Shown in pieces: positions 46,101 to 54,158 of a stretch of 64,000 nt of DNA. Within the stretch, counting starts at the first letter, position 1; each line of letters begins with the position of its first letter. The stretch spans positions 3,534,001 through 3,598,000 of the forward strand of contig NZ_CP010431.2 of NCBI RefSeq assembly GCF_000814845.2. Reading direction: 5' to 3'. The position numbers and the translations under genes were made by a program. The notes beneath the pieces were generated by a model that made no database searches, was not told where the DNA came from, and worked only from the letters and a program-made list of their open reading frames with translations. This DNA is from Pandoraea sputorum (lineage in GTDB: Bacteria; Pseudomonadota; Gammaproteobacteria; Burkholderiales; Burkholderiaceae).

Positions 46101-47184
46101 ACGGATCGGCGCTTTTGGCACCGCCACCACCGAGCCTGCCGAAGTGGCGTTGCAGGGCAAGGTGAACCGCAACGCGCCGATCAATATCAACGGCAAGATC
46201 AACCCGCTGGCGCCGATGGCGTTCGTGGATCTCGGTGCGAAGGCGGACGGCATCGAACTGACCAACCTCACGCCGTACTCCACGAAATACGCGGGCTATC
46301 CCATCGAAAAGGGCAAGCTCACGGTCGACGTGCACTATCTGCTCGATCAGGCGAAGCTCACCGCGAACAACCACATCTTCATCGACCAGTTGACGTTCGG
46401 CGACCATGTGGACAGCCCGACGGCGACCAACCTGCCGGTGCGTCTGGCTGTGTCGTTGCTGAAGAATTCGCGCGGTGAAATCGATGTCGACATTCCGATT
46501 TCCGGCTCGCTGGACGATCCGCAGTTCAGTCTCGGCGGCGTGATTTTCCGGGCGTTCGTGAATCTGATCGTCAAGGCGGCCACAGCACCGTTCAGCTTAT
46601 TGGCGTCCGCATTCGGCGGTGGCGAGCAGGAACTGGGGTACGTTGAATTCGCCCCGGGGAGTGCGCGTCTGTCGCCTGCCGACGAAAAGCGTCTCGAAAC
46701 GCTGGTCAAGGCACTGAACGATCGCGAGGCGCTGAAGCTGGACATCGTAGGCCGCGTAGACCCGGCCAAAGACACCGATGGCCTGCGTAGCGTGGCGGTC
46801 GAGCGCGCCATCAAGGCGCAGAAGGTCAAGGCGATGGTCGGCAAAGGCGAGAGCGTCGACGTCGACGGCATGACGGTGACGCCGGAGGAACGTAGCAAAT
46901 ACCTCACTGCTGCCTACAAAGCGGCCGACTTCGCGAAGCCGCGCAACATGATCGGTCTCACCAAGTCGCTGCCGGATGACGAGATGGAGAAGCTCATGGA
47001 GACGAACGTCAAGGTGGGCGACGACGATCTGCGGGCGCTGGCCGAGCGCCGTGCTCAGCGGGTGCGGTCCTGGCTGGATGGCAAGATCGCGTCCGACCGG
47101 CTATTCGTGGTGGCGCCGAAGCTGAACGCAGACGGCATCAAGGACAAGGGCGCGACAACCCGAGTGGACTTCGCACTGAAGTGA
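43198..47184 (+). CDS. Giant AsmA-like DUF748 envelope protein
   Basis: ATG 43198 after GGGAG gives 1328 residues. A cytoplasmic charged start precedes one membrane helix at about 44-63. The periplasmic part begins with the AsmA-like segment RPVSVGDVSFNPYTLRLDLH and repeats beta-rich DUF748 units. An Ala-rich linker lies near 380-445, and a second Pro/Ala/Lys-rich linker near 900-930. The end (from about residue 1140) has YVEFAPGSARLSPADEKRLE, an OmpA-like peptidoglycan-binding pattern. By analogy with AsmA/TamB/YhdP proteins it may carry lipid across the periplasm. Which lipid, and whether it reaches the outer membrane, is unknown. It stands alone, 30 bp before tmRNA. Confidence 0.88.
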   Translation: MAEQANDRESSKTSSADGNRLQQGVARAQALGRDPEVRRRARKTGLWAAGIIAVFGVVGYFTVPAVLKHYAVDKLSAYLERPVSVGDVSFNPYTLRLDLHQVHIGDKTPGQPFVDIGELRVNASWSSLFRFAPVIGELYVDTPVVNIVRTAPQRFNFSDIIDRATSGPPSPEPSKPARFALNNVQIKNGTIRIDDAYQNEKHVVDNLQVGVPFIANLPADTDIFVQPLLQASIDGSPLHISGQTKPFADSLESTVDIKLDRLDVPKYLGYAPMTVPAQIKSGAISTDLKLRFTRDKDGNHVVLTGTAGLADAVINEANGSPLVAVKQIDVKLGKVEPLSNIYHVDSVRIDGLDQHVTMEKDGSINVVKALLPQRPVLKAVGKAVDEAAASPKASEAAKSAPKVAAEQTARPATPASAAEAAQAKAAAAAQPLPLDLLVGEVSLVNSKVRFTDERGAKPASIALENMQLGVKQFSTLGKDPATFDASLGIQSGGSLKARGQFSLPAYNASGELEAQSIALAPLLPFAQGALAGDLKSGTVGAQATFNAAFAPDKQPNVQVAPATATLEKIEWLTGQKGDAPVKLAKAQAKLSHFDLGARQAVVDEVTISGLDVAARRDKDGKINLLALTGDGQPKASASSGRGVNTRVGTERGRRTSAKAPASSTQAAGGWQWKVGKVSVENASIGFEDRAVKGRPINAKFAPLNIKVQGASQDMTKPLQLEVNGTLNKKGSLNATGSVTPQPLSGDLQVKTQQLDLAAFDSYMSDELNASIASALLSSNGRATFAMKGDTPQATYRGDATLGNVRLLDKVTTDDFVRWNALAVQQINLAVGSGKPNVQLGSIALSRFYARLIINANGRLNLADVVGNNQAPRSLTRANEGIPLDAASAAKPPLDAAASAVEAGQPTEVEKKEQSPGKTTAERGPGYGTGKALPADVHIGRITLQGGNINFTDNFVKPNYTANLTDIGGRIGAFGTATTEPAEVALQGKVNRNAPININGKINPLAPMAFVDLGAKADGIELTNLTPYSTKYAGYPIEKGKLTVDVHYLLDQAKLTANNHIFIDQLTFGDHVDSPTATNLPVRLAVSLLKNSRGEIDVDIPISGSLDDPQFSLGGVIFRAFVNLIVKAATAPFSLLASAFGGGEQELGYVEFAPGSARLSPADEKRLETLVKALNDREALKLDIVGRVDPAKDTDGLRSVAVERAIKAQKVKAMVGKGESVDVDGMTVTPEERSKYLTAAYKAADFAKPRNMIGLTKSLPDDEMEKLMETNVKVGDDDLRALAERRAQRVRSWLDGKIASDRLFVVAPKLNADGIKDKGATTRVDFALK

Positions 47185-47214
47185 GGCATTTGTGTCATAA
47201 TCGATCATTCCACT

Positions 47215-47584
47215 GGGGCCGACATGGTTTCGACGTGGGTATAAAGCGATGCAGGGCATACCGAGGACCCGTCACCTCGTTAATCAATGGGAAAAACGTA
47301 ACTGCAAACGACGAAACGTTCGCACTGGCAGCCTAAGGGCCGCCGTCCTCTGCCTAGTTCACTGACGGACTAGTGTCGCAAGACCGGTAGCAATACCGCC
47401 AGAGGTCATATACGTCAGTTAAGCCTTGGTGGCGTCACGACGCCAAGGTCGAAAATTTAGTGAATCGCTGTTGCGTAGCGTGTTCGTCCGCGACAAAACA
47501 GTTAAATCAAATGACAGAACTAAGTATGTAGAACTGGTCGTAGAGTGCTTGCGGACGCGGGTTCGATCCCCGCCGGCTCCACCA
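47215..47584 (+). ncRNA. ssrA: Transfer-messenger RNA
   Basis: The 370-nt RNA starts GGGGCCGACATGG and ends CCGGCTCCACCA; the 5' GGGGCCG pairs with CGGCTCC to form the acceptor stem. The T-arm reads CGGGTTCGATCCCCG. The tag frame at 47304-47333 encodes ANDETFALAA, followed by TAA. With SmpB it rescues stalled ribosomes and marks nascent peptides for ClpXP. A CATAAT -10 element at 47196-47201 probably starts it. A bidirectional terminator follows. There is no integrase next to it, although ssrA ends are common island insertion sites. Confidence 0.98.
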
Positions 47585-47628
47585 ATATTCTGATCGTCGA
47601 CGACAACGAAAGACGTTCAACCCCAAGT

Positions 47629-47655
47629 AAAAAATGGGCCCTCGGGCCCGTTTTT
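47629..47655. terminator. Bidirectional terminator between ssrA and the amide hydrolase
   Basis: GGGCC-CTCG-GGCCC is bordered by A6 on one side and T5 on the other, so it can end both the plus-strand tmRNA and the minus-strand hydrolase transcript. Confidence 0.85.
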
Positions 47656-47681
47656 CATTTCTGCCATCACTTCAGCGGATT

Positions 47682-48761
47682 TCACCCCGCCTTCCCCGAC
47701 TTCAACCCAAGAAACGGGAACGGCGGTGCGGCCTTGAAACTAGCGGAAACTTCGCCACTGAAAGTGTTGCGCTGGTCTTTCCCGAGATCGAGACGCAAGA
47801 CCGGCGCACCGACCGAAAAGTCGACCTTGTTGAGATCCACCCAGAACGTATTCGGTGTGAGCGCCGACTCGAAAAAATAGAGCATGCGCTTGTGATCGAC
47901 GACGGTTCGCCAGCGCGTCGACGAGATATTCGGCTGCCCCGGGGTCGTAATGCCGAACGGCACCGACGCATTGCGAATCACGCCAAACATGCTCGCCAGC
48001 GCCTCCACAGGATCTTCGCTCTTCGGAATTGCGTTGACGTAAAACGACGCCCGCGCAAAACGGTCCGACGCGCGGTTGGTCCCCGGCAGGAACGTCGTGC
48101 CGCCGATCTGCGTCCAGTACGCATTGAGCGCAAGCTGCTCGTCGAACGTCGGCGAGTTCGTCATCACCTGATACTGCTTGCCGTGGTGAATCACCTGCCG
48201 ACCATTGATGTATTCGACGATAGCGCTGTCGCCTGTCTTGTCCGACATCGACAAATGCAGCGTCGTGAGCCGATCCTCGCCCGGCACGTTATCCGTCACG
48301 ACCGTGAAAGGCTGCTTCTCCAACGCCGAGACGGCCTCGGCGACCGTCGCGAAATTGTCCAGGACGTACTGCGCCCATGCGGCAATCGTCAAACCCGGCT
48401 TGGAATCCTTGTCGAACTTCGGATATTGCGACTCCACGAGCCACAACAGTTGCGCGGACAAGCCCTTCTCATTGACGCCATCGGTCGTCGAAACGTCGTA
48501 ACCGGTCGCCACCACACTGCCGTACTTCGCCGTCCAGCGGATGGAATTGGGCCCAGCCTCGCCCGTGCGCGCAATACCCCGGGGCAGCACATACAGATTG
48601 GTCGCGACGTCCTTCTTCCAGTCCATCGAGCGCGCTGTAATGACATCGTCGTTCGCCCCCAGATACACCACGCGAGTGCAGGCTAGCGACGACAGTGGAG
48701 AAAAGGCGAGCGTTGCCGCAGCAACGAGACACGGCAATGTCCTGACAAACTTACGGGGCAT
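47682..48761 (-). CDS. Secreted linear amide C-N hydrolase (choloylglycine hydrolase/penicillin V acylase family)
   Basis: The 359-residue protein has a signal peptide ending at LSSLA, with Cys28 immediately after it in ACTRVVYLGAND. In Ntn hydrolases of this family the cysteine must be N-terminal and is the nucleophile, so signal cleavage itself would expose it. ITARSMDWKKD carries the conserved Arg/Asp, and MTNSPTFDEQLALNAYW and TRWRTVVDHKRMLYFF the substrate-pocket residues. It could cleave bile-salt conjugates, penicillin V or N-acyl homoserine lactones; sequence alone does not decide. The sequence before the cysteine is not a proper lipobox. Confidence 0.88.
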   Translation of the reverse strand: MPRKFVRTLPCLVAAATLAFSPLSSLACTRVVYLGANDDVITARSMDWKKDVATNLYVLPRGIARTGEAGPNSIRWTAKYGSVVATGYDVSTTDGVNEKGLSAQLLWLVESQYPKFDKDSKPGLTIAAWAQYVLDNFATVAEAVSALEKQPFTVVTDNVPGEDRLTTLHLSMSDKTGDSAIVEYINGRQVIHHGKQYQVMTNSPTFDEQLALNAYWTQIGGTTFLPGTNRASDRFARASFYVNAIPKSEDPVEALASMFGVIRNASVPFGITTPGQPNISSTRWRTVVDHKRMLYFFESALTPNTFWVDLNKVDFSVGAPVLRLDLGKDQRNTFSGEVSASFKAAPPFPFLGLKSGKAG

Positions 48762-48840
48762 GGCGACACCTCACATTGGGGGAAGGGTACGCAAGAACCG
48801 TCAGTATAACGACTGAATTCCGTCACGCCCCTGCTTCCGT

Positions 48841-48900
48841 GCCATACCCACCCATACCCACCCATACCCACCCATATCCGCCCATACCACCCCATACCCC
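48841..48900. repeat. 10-bp tandem repeat, G-rich on the minus strand
   Basis: Six units of CCCATACCCA or close variants run in tandem between the start of the hydrolase gene and the end of the LysE-type gene. On the minus strand, the sense strand of the hydrolase transcript, this gives repeated GGG tracts able to form a G-quadruplex about 80-140 bp upstream of the hydrolase ATG. Confidence 0.9.
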
Positions 48901-48930
48901 CCTACCCGGCCGTGCCAGCCACGTCGGGCG

Positions 48931-49530
48931 TCACTCGACCAGAATCGGATACAGCGAAGCAACGAGCAGCGCCGCCGCCACACCGTTGAAGATACGCACC
49001 GAACGCGCGTCGGTCAGCACGCGGCGCATCGCCACGCCGAATCCAGCCCACAGCCCAATGCACGGCGCGCCGAGCACGCCGTAGATCACAGCGAGCAAAG
49101 CGACGTCGGGCAAGTGCGACGCGTTGGGCAGGTACGTGCTGATAGCGCCCACGGCCATCACCCACGCTTTCGGATTCACCCACTGGAATGCCGCCGCGCC
49201 GACGAAGCCCATCGGGCGCTCGCGCCCCCGCCGCTCGTCGTCCATCGGCCCCGAGCGCGCCAGATGCCACGCCAGCCACAGCAGATACGCCGCACCAACG
49301 TACTTCAGCACCGTGTGGATGACCGGGAAACGCACGAAAACCGTATGCAGGCCAGCACCGGTCAGGAACACCATCAGCGCGAAACCGAAGGCGATACCCG
49401 CGAGATGCGGCAGCGTGCGCACGAAGCCGTAATTCAGCCCCGAGGCGAGCACCATCATGTTGTTGGGTCCGGGTGTCACCAGCGTGATGACAGCGAAGGC
49501 GCAGAAGGCCAGAAGTTGTTCGGTCGTCAT
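48931..49530 (-). CDS. LysE/RhtB-family exporter
   Basis: From ATG 49530 the protein has 199 residues and about six helices, starting MTTEQLLAFCAFAVITLVTP. GPNNMMVLASGLNYGF is the family signature, and FQWVNPKAWVMAVGAIS lies near residue 110. Such proteins export amino acids or homoserine-type metabolites. A LysR gene is divergent across 329 bp and may control it. The frame is open to 49704 but the added part is not membrane-like. Confidence 0.9.
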   Translation of the reverse strand: MTTEQLLAFCAFAVITLVTPGPNNMMVLASGLNYGFVRTLPHLAGIAFGFALMVFLTGAGLHTVFVRFPVIHTVLKYVGAAYLLWLAWHLARSGPMDDERRGRERPMGFVGAAAFQWVNPKAWVMAVGAISTYLPNASHLPDVALLAVIYGVLGAPCIGLWAGFGVAMRRVLTDARSVRIFNGVAAALLVASLYPILVE

Positions 49531-49859
49531 AATCGTCCATCTGAAACGCCGCGCCGGTGTCGCACTCTGCGAACACGCGAAAAAGACGCGGTGTGACAGC
49601 ATAGTCACGCGTACCAGAGCACACCCGATACACTTCAATGAATCCGCACGGGCCTGTACCGGTCGTACACCATGACAGTTGGGCCACGCCGTGCGTCGCG
49701 GCACATCGATCGACGTCAGGCGATACGGTGAATTGTCGGTAGCCGCCCCACGCGCGCCAACGTCGTGCGAAAATCGGCGGCATCCGAACGACCTATCGAA
49801 GCCGTCGCCCTACGCTCCAGGTGCGCCAGGGCGCCTATCGAACGCTCGACACTCAATCC
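49531..49859. other. Divergent intergenic region between exporter and LysR gene
   Basis: No gene is supported. TGTAC-CGGTC-GTACA at 49655-49669 is a perfect inverted repeat of LysR-box shape, 125 bp upstream of the exporter and 190 bp upstream of the regulator. Confidence 0.45.
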
Positions 49860-50759
49860 ATGCCGCCACGTCTGCCACCGTTGTCCGCCCTGCGCCTGTT
49901 CGAAGCGGCGGGACGCCATCAGAGTTTCAAACGTGCTGCCGCCGAATTGCATCTCACGCCAAGCGCTGTCAGCCACGGCATTGTCGGACTGGAGCAGACG
50001 CTGGGCGTGGCGCTTTTCACGCGCTCGCCGCAAGGACTGACCCTCACGCCGGAAGGCGTGGACTATCTCGCGTACGTGACCGAAGCGTTCTCTCTGCTGC
50101 TCACCGGTACGCGACGTCTACCGACCCCGGACGCCTCGCGCGCCATCGCCATCACCTGCGCCCCGACCCTCGCCTCACGCTGGCTGCTGCCGCGTCTGGA
50201 CATGTTCATGCGTCGCATGCCGGGCGTCGACATCACGGTCGACACCTCGCGCCGCCAGGTCGGCTTTCCCACCGACGGCTTCGACTTCGCCATCCGTCTC
50301 TCGCGCGCGCCCGTCGCCAGCGACACGTGGCACCGCCTGTTCGGCGAACGGTTCGTTCCCGTATGCAGCCCCGCCTATCTCGCAATGCACGCGCGCGAGG
50401 ACGGCACTGTCGATCTGCGCGAAGCGACCCGCATTCATGTGAGCAGTGCCAGCGAAGACTGGCAGGTCTGGGCCGAAGGCGCAGGCATCGACGACTTCGA
50501 CACCCGGGGCGGGCTGAGTTTCGACAGCATTCAACTGGCCTTCGAGGCCGCCATGGCGGGCCTTGGCATCGTGATCGGACGTCGCCCGCTGGTCGACGAG
50601 TATCTCGCGACCGGGACCCTCGTCCCCGCGCACGACGTCACCACGCAATCGCAAGGCGCGTACTGGCTAATCAGCGCCCCCGACATCGAGCCGCACCCAG
50701 AATGCGTGGCGTTTCGCAACTGGGTCATCGAACAGGCGGGCACCCACCAAGGTGAATAA
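49860..50759 (+). CDS. LysR-family regulator, GcvA-like
   Basis: ATG 49860 gives 299 residues beginning MPPRLPPLSALRLFEAAGRH, with HTH segment SFKRAAAELHLTPSAVSHGI. The effector domain starts with IAITCAPTLASRWLLPRLDM, the GcvA-type opening. It is divergent from the LysE-type exporter and 79 bp upstream of an MFS transporter on the same strand, so either or both may be targets. The effector is unknown. Confidence 0.92.
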   Translation: MPPRLPPLSALRLFEAAGRHQSFKRAAAELHLTPSAVSHGIVGLEQTLGVALFTRSPQGLTLTPEGVDYLAYVTEAFSLLLTGTRRLPTPDASRAIAITCAPTLASRWLLPRLDMFMRRMPGVDITVDTSRRQVGFPTDGFDFAIRLSRAPVASDTWHRLFGERFVPVCSPAYLAMHAREDGTVDLREATRIHVSSASEDWQVWAEGAGIDDFDTRGGLSFDSIQLAFEAAMAGLGIVIGRRPLVDEYLATGTLVPAHDVTTQSQGAYWLISAPDIEPHPECVAFRNWVIEQAGTHQGE

Positions 50760-50838
50760 AATTCACCTGCACGCTTACACAACTCCTTTGCCAGACGGAG
50801 ACTTCATTGCGACACTTCGGTGAGGAGGATTCACCATC

Positions 50839-52122
50839 ATGTCGCAAACTACCCCACCCCCATCGGCGTCGCTACAGGGACGCGTCACCCTCATCATTCT
50901 CGCCGGCGCGCTCGTACTCAGCGCCGCAATGGGCACGCGCCAGACGTTCGGTCTCTTCATCAATCCGTTTTCCTACGACCGCGGCGTGCCCGTCACGCTG
51001 GTCGCGTTCGCCATCGCCCTGCACAACCTCGTGTGGGGCTTCGCGCAGCCGTTTGCGGGGGCGATGGCAGACCGTCATGGTCCTGCACCGGTCGTCGCGT
51101 TCGGTGCGTTTGCCTTCGCCGCCGGACTCGCGATGGCCGCCCTCGCACCGTCCGGCATCTGGCTCGTGATCGGGCTAGGCGTGCTCGTCGGTCTCGGCAT
51201 CAGTTGCACGACGTTCGGTGTGGTGCTGCCTGCCGTGAGCCGGGCCGTCACGCCCGAGCGGCGCACGATGGCCATGGGCCTCGTCAGTGCGGGCGGCTCG
51301 CTCGGACAGGTCGCGCTCGTGCCCGTCGCGCAGGGGTTGCGCGAAACCTACGGCGTCTCGACCTCGCTCTTCGTACTCGCTCTGGTGTTGTGCTGCGCAG
51401 CGCCGCTCGGCTTGTTCATGACCATGTCACGTCGCAGTAAGCCCATGCACAGCAGCACCGCCCCCGCCCCGACGGCCAAATCGGTTGACGACGAGCACGT
51501 GTCCCTTCGCGCAGTCCTTCGGCAAGCCCGTTCGCATCGTGGCTACCAACTGCTCACGCTCGGCTTTTTCACCTGCGGCTTCCAGCTCGCCTTCATCGCA
51601 ACGCACTTGCCGGGCTATCTGCTGATGTGTCACATGCCAGTCGGGCTTGGCGCGACGGCGCTCGCGCTGATCGGTCTGTTCAACATGCTGGGAAGCTGGG
51701 CGTGCGGCTGGCTCGGCGGACGATATCGTCAGCACCATGTGCTCGGCTGGCTCTATCTCGTGCGTGGCGCGGCCATCGCCCTGTTTTTCGTGCTGCCGAA
51801 AACCGACACAAGCGTCGTGATCTTTGCCGCCGTGATGGGCCTGACATGGCTGGGCACCGTGCCGCTCACCAGCGGTCTGGTGGCGAAGGTGTTCGGTACG
51901 CGGCATCTGGGCACGCTCTTCGGCGTGTGCTTCATGAGCCATCAGGTCGGCTCGTTCCTCGGGGCGTGGTTGGGCGGATTCGTGCTCGATGTCACCGGGT
52001 CGTACAACCTGATCTGGGCGGCGACGGCGATTCTCGGCGCGGTAGCCGCTGCGCTTCACTTCCCGATCAATGACGAAAGTGTCGTGCCGCCGCTGCGCCC
52101 GCCGATGCCCGCGAACGCATAA
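50839..52122 (+). CDS. MFS transporter
   Basis: The 427-residue protein has 12 predicted helices and the MFS loop motif GAMADRHGPAPVV between helices 2 and 3. SAAMGTRQTFGLFINPFSYD near the start is typical of the oxalate/formate- or monocarboxylate-like subgroup. GAGGAGG precedes ATG 50839 at about eight bases. Substrate is not readable. It follows the LysR gene on the same strand. Confidence 0.88.
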   Translation: MSQTTPPPSASLQGRVTLIILAGALVLSAAMGTRQTFGLFINPFSYDRGVPVTLVAFAIALHNLVWGFAQPFAGAMADRHGPAPVVAFGAFAFAAGLAMAALAPSGIWLVIGLGVLVGLGISCTTFGVVLPAVSRAVTPERRTMAMGLVSAGGSLGQVALVPVAQGLRETYGVSTSLFVLALVLCCAAPLGLFMTMSRRSKPMHSSTAPAPTAKSVDDEHVSLRAVLRQARSHRGYQLLTLGFFTCGFQLAFIATHLPGYLLMCHMPVGLGATALALIGLFNMLGSWACGWLGGRYRQHHVLGWLYLVRGAAIALFFVLPKTDTSVVIFAAVMGLTWLGTVPLTSGLVAKVFGTRHLGTLFGVCFMSHQVGSFLGAWLGGFVLDVTGSYNLIWAATAILGAVAAALHFPINDESVVPPLRPPMPANA

Positions 52123-52138
52123 CCGCCCGCGCGAAGCC

Positions 52139-52606
52139 TTAGAGCCGGTGCGCGTTCGCGAGGCGGAAAATCTTCGTCCAGCGTTGCGCGAGCGCGCGGC
52201 CCGGCATCGGCACACGCCAGCTCGGCTGCGCGTTGTGCGCAAGTTCGAGCGTCAGCGACCAGCGTCCGCCCTCGTTCACCGGATGGGCGGACGTCACGTC
52301 CGAAAACACGAAGCGCGTCTCATGACCGTCCACGCGTAGCGTTCCCATCTTGCGGTCTGCGTCGAGCGTAAGTTCACCCCACTCGCCCGACACGCTCACC
52401 AGACGCTTGCCGTCACGCCGCACGCCATGCACCGCGCGATAGCGACAGACCGCGTCGACCACCAACCACACCACGATCAGAACGCAGACGACGATCGTCG
52501 CCACCGCTGCGAGCGTCCCGAAGCGCAGCGCTACGGCCCCATACAGTCGCACTGCCCCATACACAATGCCCGCCAATACGACGAGCGCCAAAAGAATAAA
52601 CGGCAC
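52139..52606 (-). CDS. Small membrane protein of unknown function
   Basis: The 155-residue protein has two N-terminal helices (about 2-22 and 30-52) and a soluble C-terminal half with beta-like segments such as VSGEWGELTLDADRKMGTLR and ETRFVFSDVTSAHP, reminiscent of a PH-like domain. No family is recognised with confidence. It converges with the MFS gene and lies past the terminator of the dehydrogenase operon, so it has its own transcript. Confidence 0.65.
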   Translation of the reverse strand: MPFILLALVVLAGIVYGAVRLYGAVALRFGTLAAVATIVVCVLIVVWLVVDAVCRYRAVHGVRRDGKRLVSVSGEWGELTLDADRKMGTLRVDGHETRFVFSDVTSAHPVNEGGRWSLTLELAHNAQPSWRVPMPGRALAQRWTKIFRLANAHRL

Positions 52607-52641
52607 GCGTGCCTCCCGGCGTCGATAACCGCATCCAAAAC

Positions 52642-52676
52642 AAAAAGCCCCACCGGCAGATTTGCGCGGTGGGGCT
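52642..52676 (-). terminator. Intrinsic terminator of the dehydrogenase operon
   Basis: AGCCCCACCG and CGGTGGGGCT form a 10-bp stem. On the minus strand it ends in TTTTTG, 65 bp after the cytochrome gene stop. Confidence 0.87.
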
Positions 52677-52740
52677 CCATCTCATCACAGGCGCGGTATC
52701 GGTGCCGACGTGAATCGGCACATCACCGCAACCGTCACCG

Positions 52741-54147
52741 TCAACGCTGCGGTTGCGGCGCGGCGGCGACGTCCTTACGCACCTTGGCCACTTGCGCGGC
52801 CGTCACCGCCGGGGCCTTGTTGCCCCAGCTCGAACGCACGAACGTGAGCACGTCGGCCACATCCTGATCGGTCAGACGGTCGTCGAAGCCCGGCATCGCG
52901 TAGTGCGTCGGTGCCGACTTCGTCGAGGGCATCTCCGCCCCACGCAGCACGATGTGGATGAGCGAGGTCGGATCGACCGAGTTCACCGTCGAGCTGAGCG
53001 CCAGCGTCGGGAAGGTCTGCGTGTAGCCCTTGCCCGTACTCCGGTGGCATGCCGCGCAGTTGTCGAGGAACGTGAGCGCCCCGTTGCTCTTGTCCGACCC
53101 CACACGCAACGCCTTGGCCGCGGTGTCGTCGTACGCGAGCGCCTTGGCGTTCGGATCGACCGGCTTAAGCGTCTTCAGATACTTCGCAATCGCTGCAAGA
53201 TCGTCGTCGCTCATGTGCTGCGTGCTGTGCTGCACCACGTCCGTCATACCGCCGAAAACGGCCGAATGGTCGTTACGTCCCGACTTGAGGAACGCCGTGA
53301 TGTCGCCTTCGCTCCAGTTGCCCAGACCGTCTGTGACATCGCCACGCAGGTTCTTCGCGAGGAAGTTGTCGACCACGCCGCCCGACAGGAACGCCGTGCT
53401 GTCGTCGGTCAGCGCCTTCTCCTGCAACGCGAAGCCACGCGGCGTGTGGCAGGCGCTGCAATGCGCGAGGCCTTCGACGAGATAGCGTCCGCGTGAGATC
53501 GGATCGTTATCGGTCGATGCCACATCGGCGACCACCGCCGGGGCAAACATCTTGCGCCAGAGCGACAACGGCCAGCGCATCGACATCGGCCACGGGATAT
53601 CCGTCGCCTTGTTCGCCTGCGCGACCGGTTGCACGCCGTTCATGAAGTACGCATACAACGCCTTCACGTCTGCCGGACGCACCTTCGCATACGACGTGTA
53701 CGGCATGGCGGGATACAACGTCGAGCCATTCTTCGCGATCCCGTGACGCACCGCTTTGTCGAAGTCTTCGAGGCTATAGTTGCCGATACCCGTGTCTTTG
53801 TCCGGCGTGATGTTCGTCGAATAGATCGTGCCGATCGGCGACGCGATCGGCAGACCACCTGCGAACGGCTTGCCTTTGGGTGCCGTGTGACACGCCGCGC
53901 AATCTGCTGCGCGCGCGAGATATTCCCCCTGCTTGAGCAATTGCGCCTGCGGATCGTTAGCAGCCGCTGTCTGCGGCGCGCTACCGCCTTCCACCGTCAC
54001 AGCGGGCACGGCAGGCGTGGGCACCGGCGAGACGGCTGCGCCCGAGGGCGCGGCCGCGTTCTGCGCCCAGACGGCAACGGCCGCGAGCGCCAGCGTACCG
54101 GCAGCGAACAAGCCAGCGGAGCGTTTCATCATCGTTTTGCGGATCAT
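52741..54147 (-). CDS. Triheme cytochrome c subunit of a membrane sugar/alcohol dehydrogenase
   Basis: ATG 54147 with GAGGAG upstream gives 468 residues. After a signal peptide to about residue 29 there is an Ala/Pro/Val linker, then three heme motifs: CAACH at 83-87, CSACH at 230-234 and CAACH at 364-368. Axial Met candidates follow each. This is the pattern of gluconate 2-dehydrogenase and FAD-glucose dehydrogenase cytochrome subunits, which pass electrons from the flavoprotein to ubiquinone. It starts 11 bp after the large-subunit gene. The frame open to 54684 is antisense-like and rejected. Confidence 0.93.
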   Translation of the reverse strand: MIRKTMMKRSAGLFAAGTLALAAVAVWAQNAAAPSGAAVSPVPTPAVPAVTVEGGSAPQTAAANDPQAQLLKQGEYLARAADCAACHTAPKGKPFAGGLPIASPIGTIYSTNITPDKDTGIGNYSLEDFDKAVRHGIAKNGSTLYPAMPYTSYAKVRPADVKALYAYFMNGVQPVAQANKATDIPWPMSMRWPLSLWRKMFAPAVVADVASTDNDPISRGRYLVEGLAHCSACHTPRGFALQEKALTDDSTAFLSGGVVDNFLAKNLRGDVTDGLGNWSEGDITAFLKSGRNDHSAVFGGMTDVVQHSTQHMSDDDLAAIAKYLKTLKPVDPNAKALAYDDTAAKALRVGSDKSNGALTFLDNCAACHRSTGKGYTQTFPTLALSSTVNSVDPTSLIHIVLRGAEMPSTKSAPTHYAMPGFDDRLTDQDVADVLTFVRSSWGNKAPAVTAAQVAKVRKDVAAAPQPQR

Positions 54148-54158
54148 GGTTGCGCTCC

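Noticed and set aside
47560..47682. Genomic island at the 3' end of ssrA
   Set aside because: No integrase, no repeated ssrA end and only 97 bp before an ordinary gene; the attachment site appears unused.
48841..48900. CRISPR-like array
   Set aside because: Units of 10 bp without spacers; a simple minisatellite.
48683..48983. Small minus-strand ORFs rich in Gly, Trp and Tyr
   Set aside because: They merely translate the 10-bp tandem repeat and overlap the hydrolase start.
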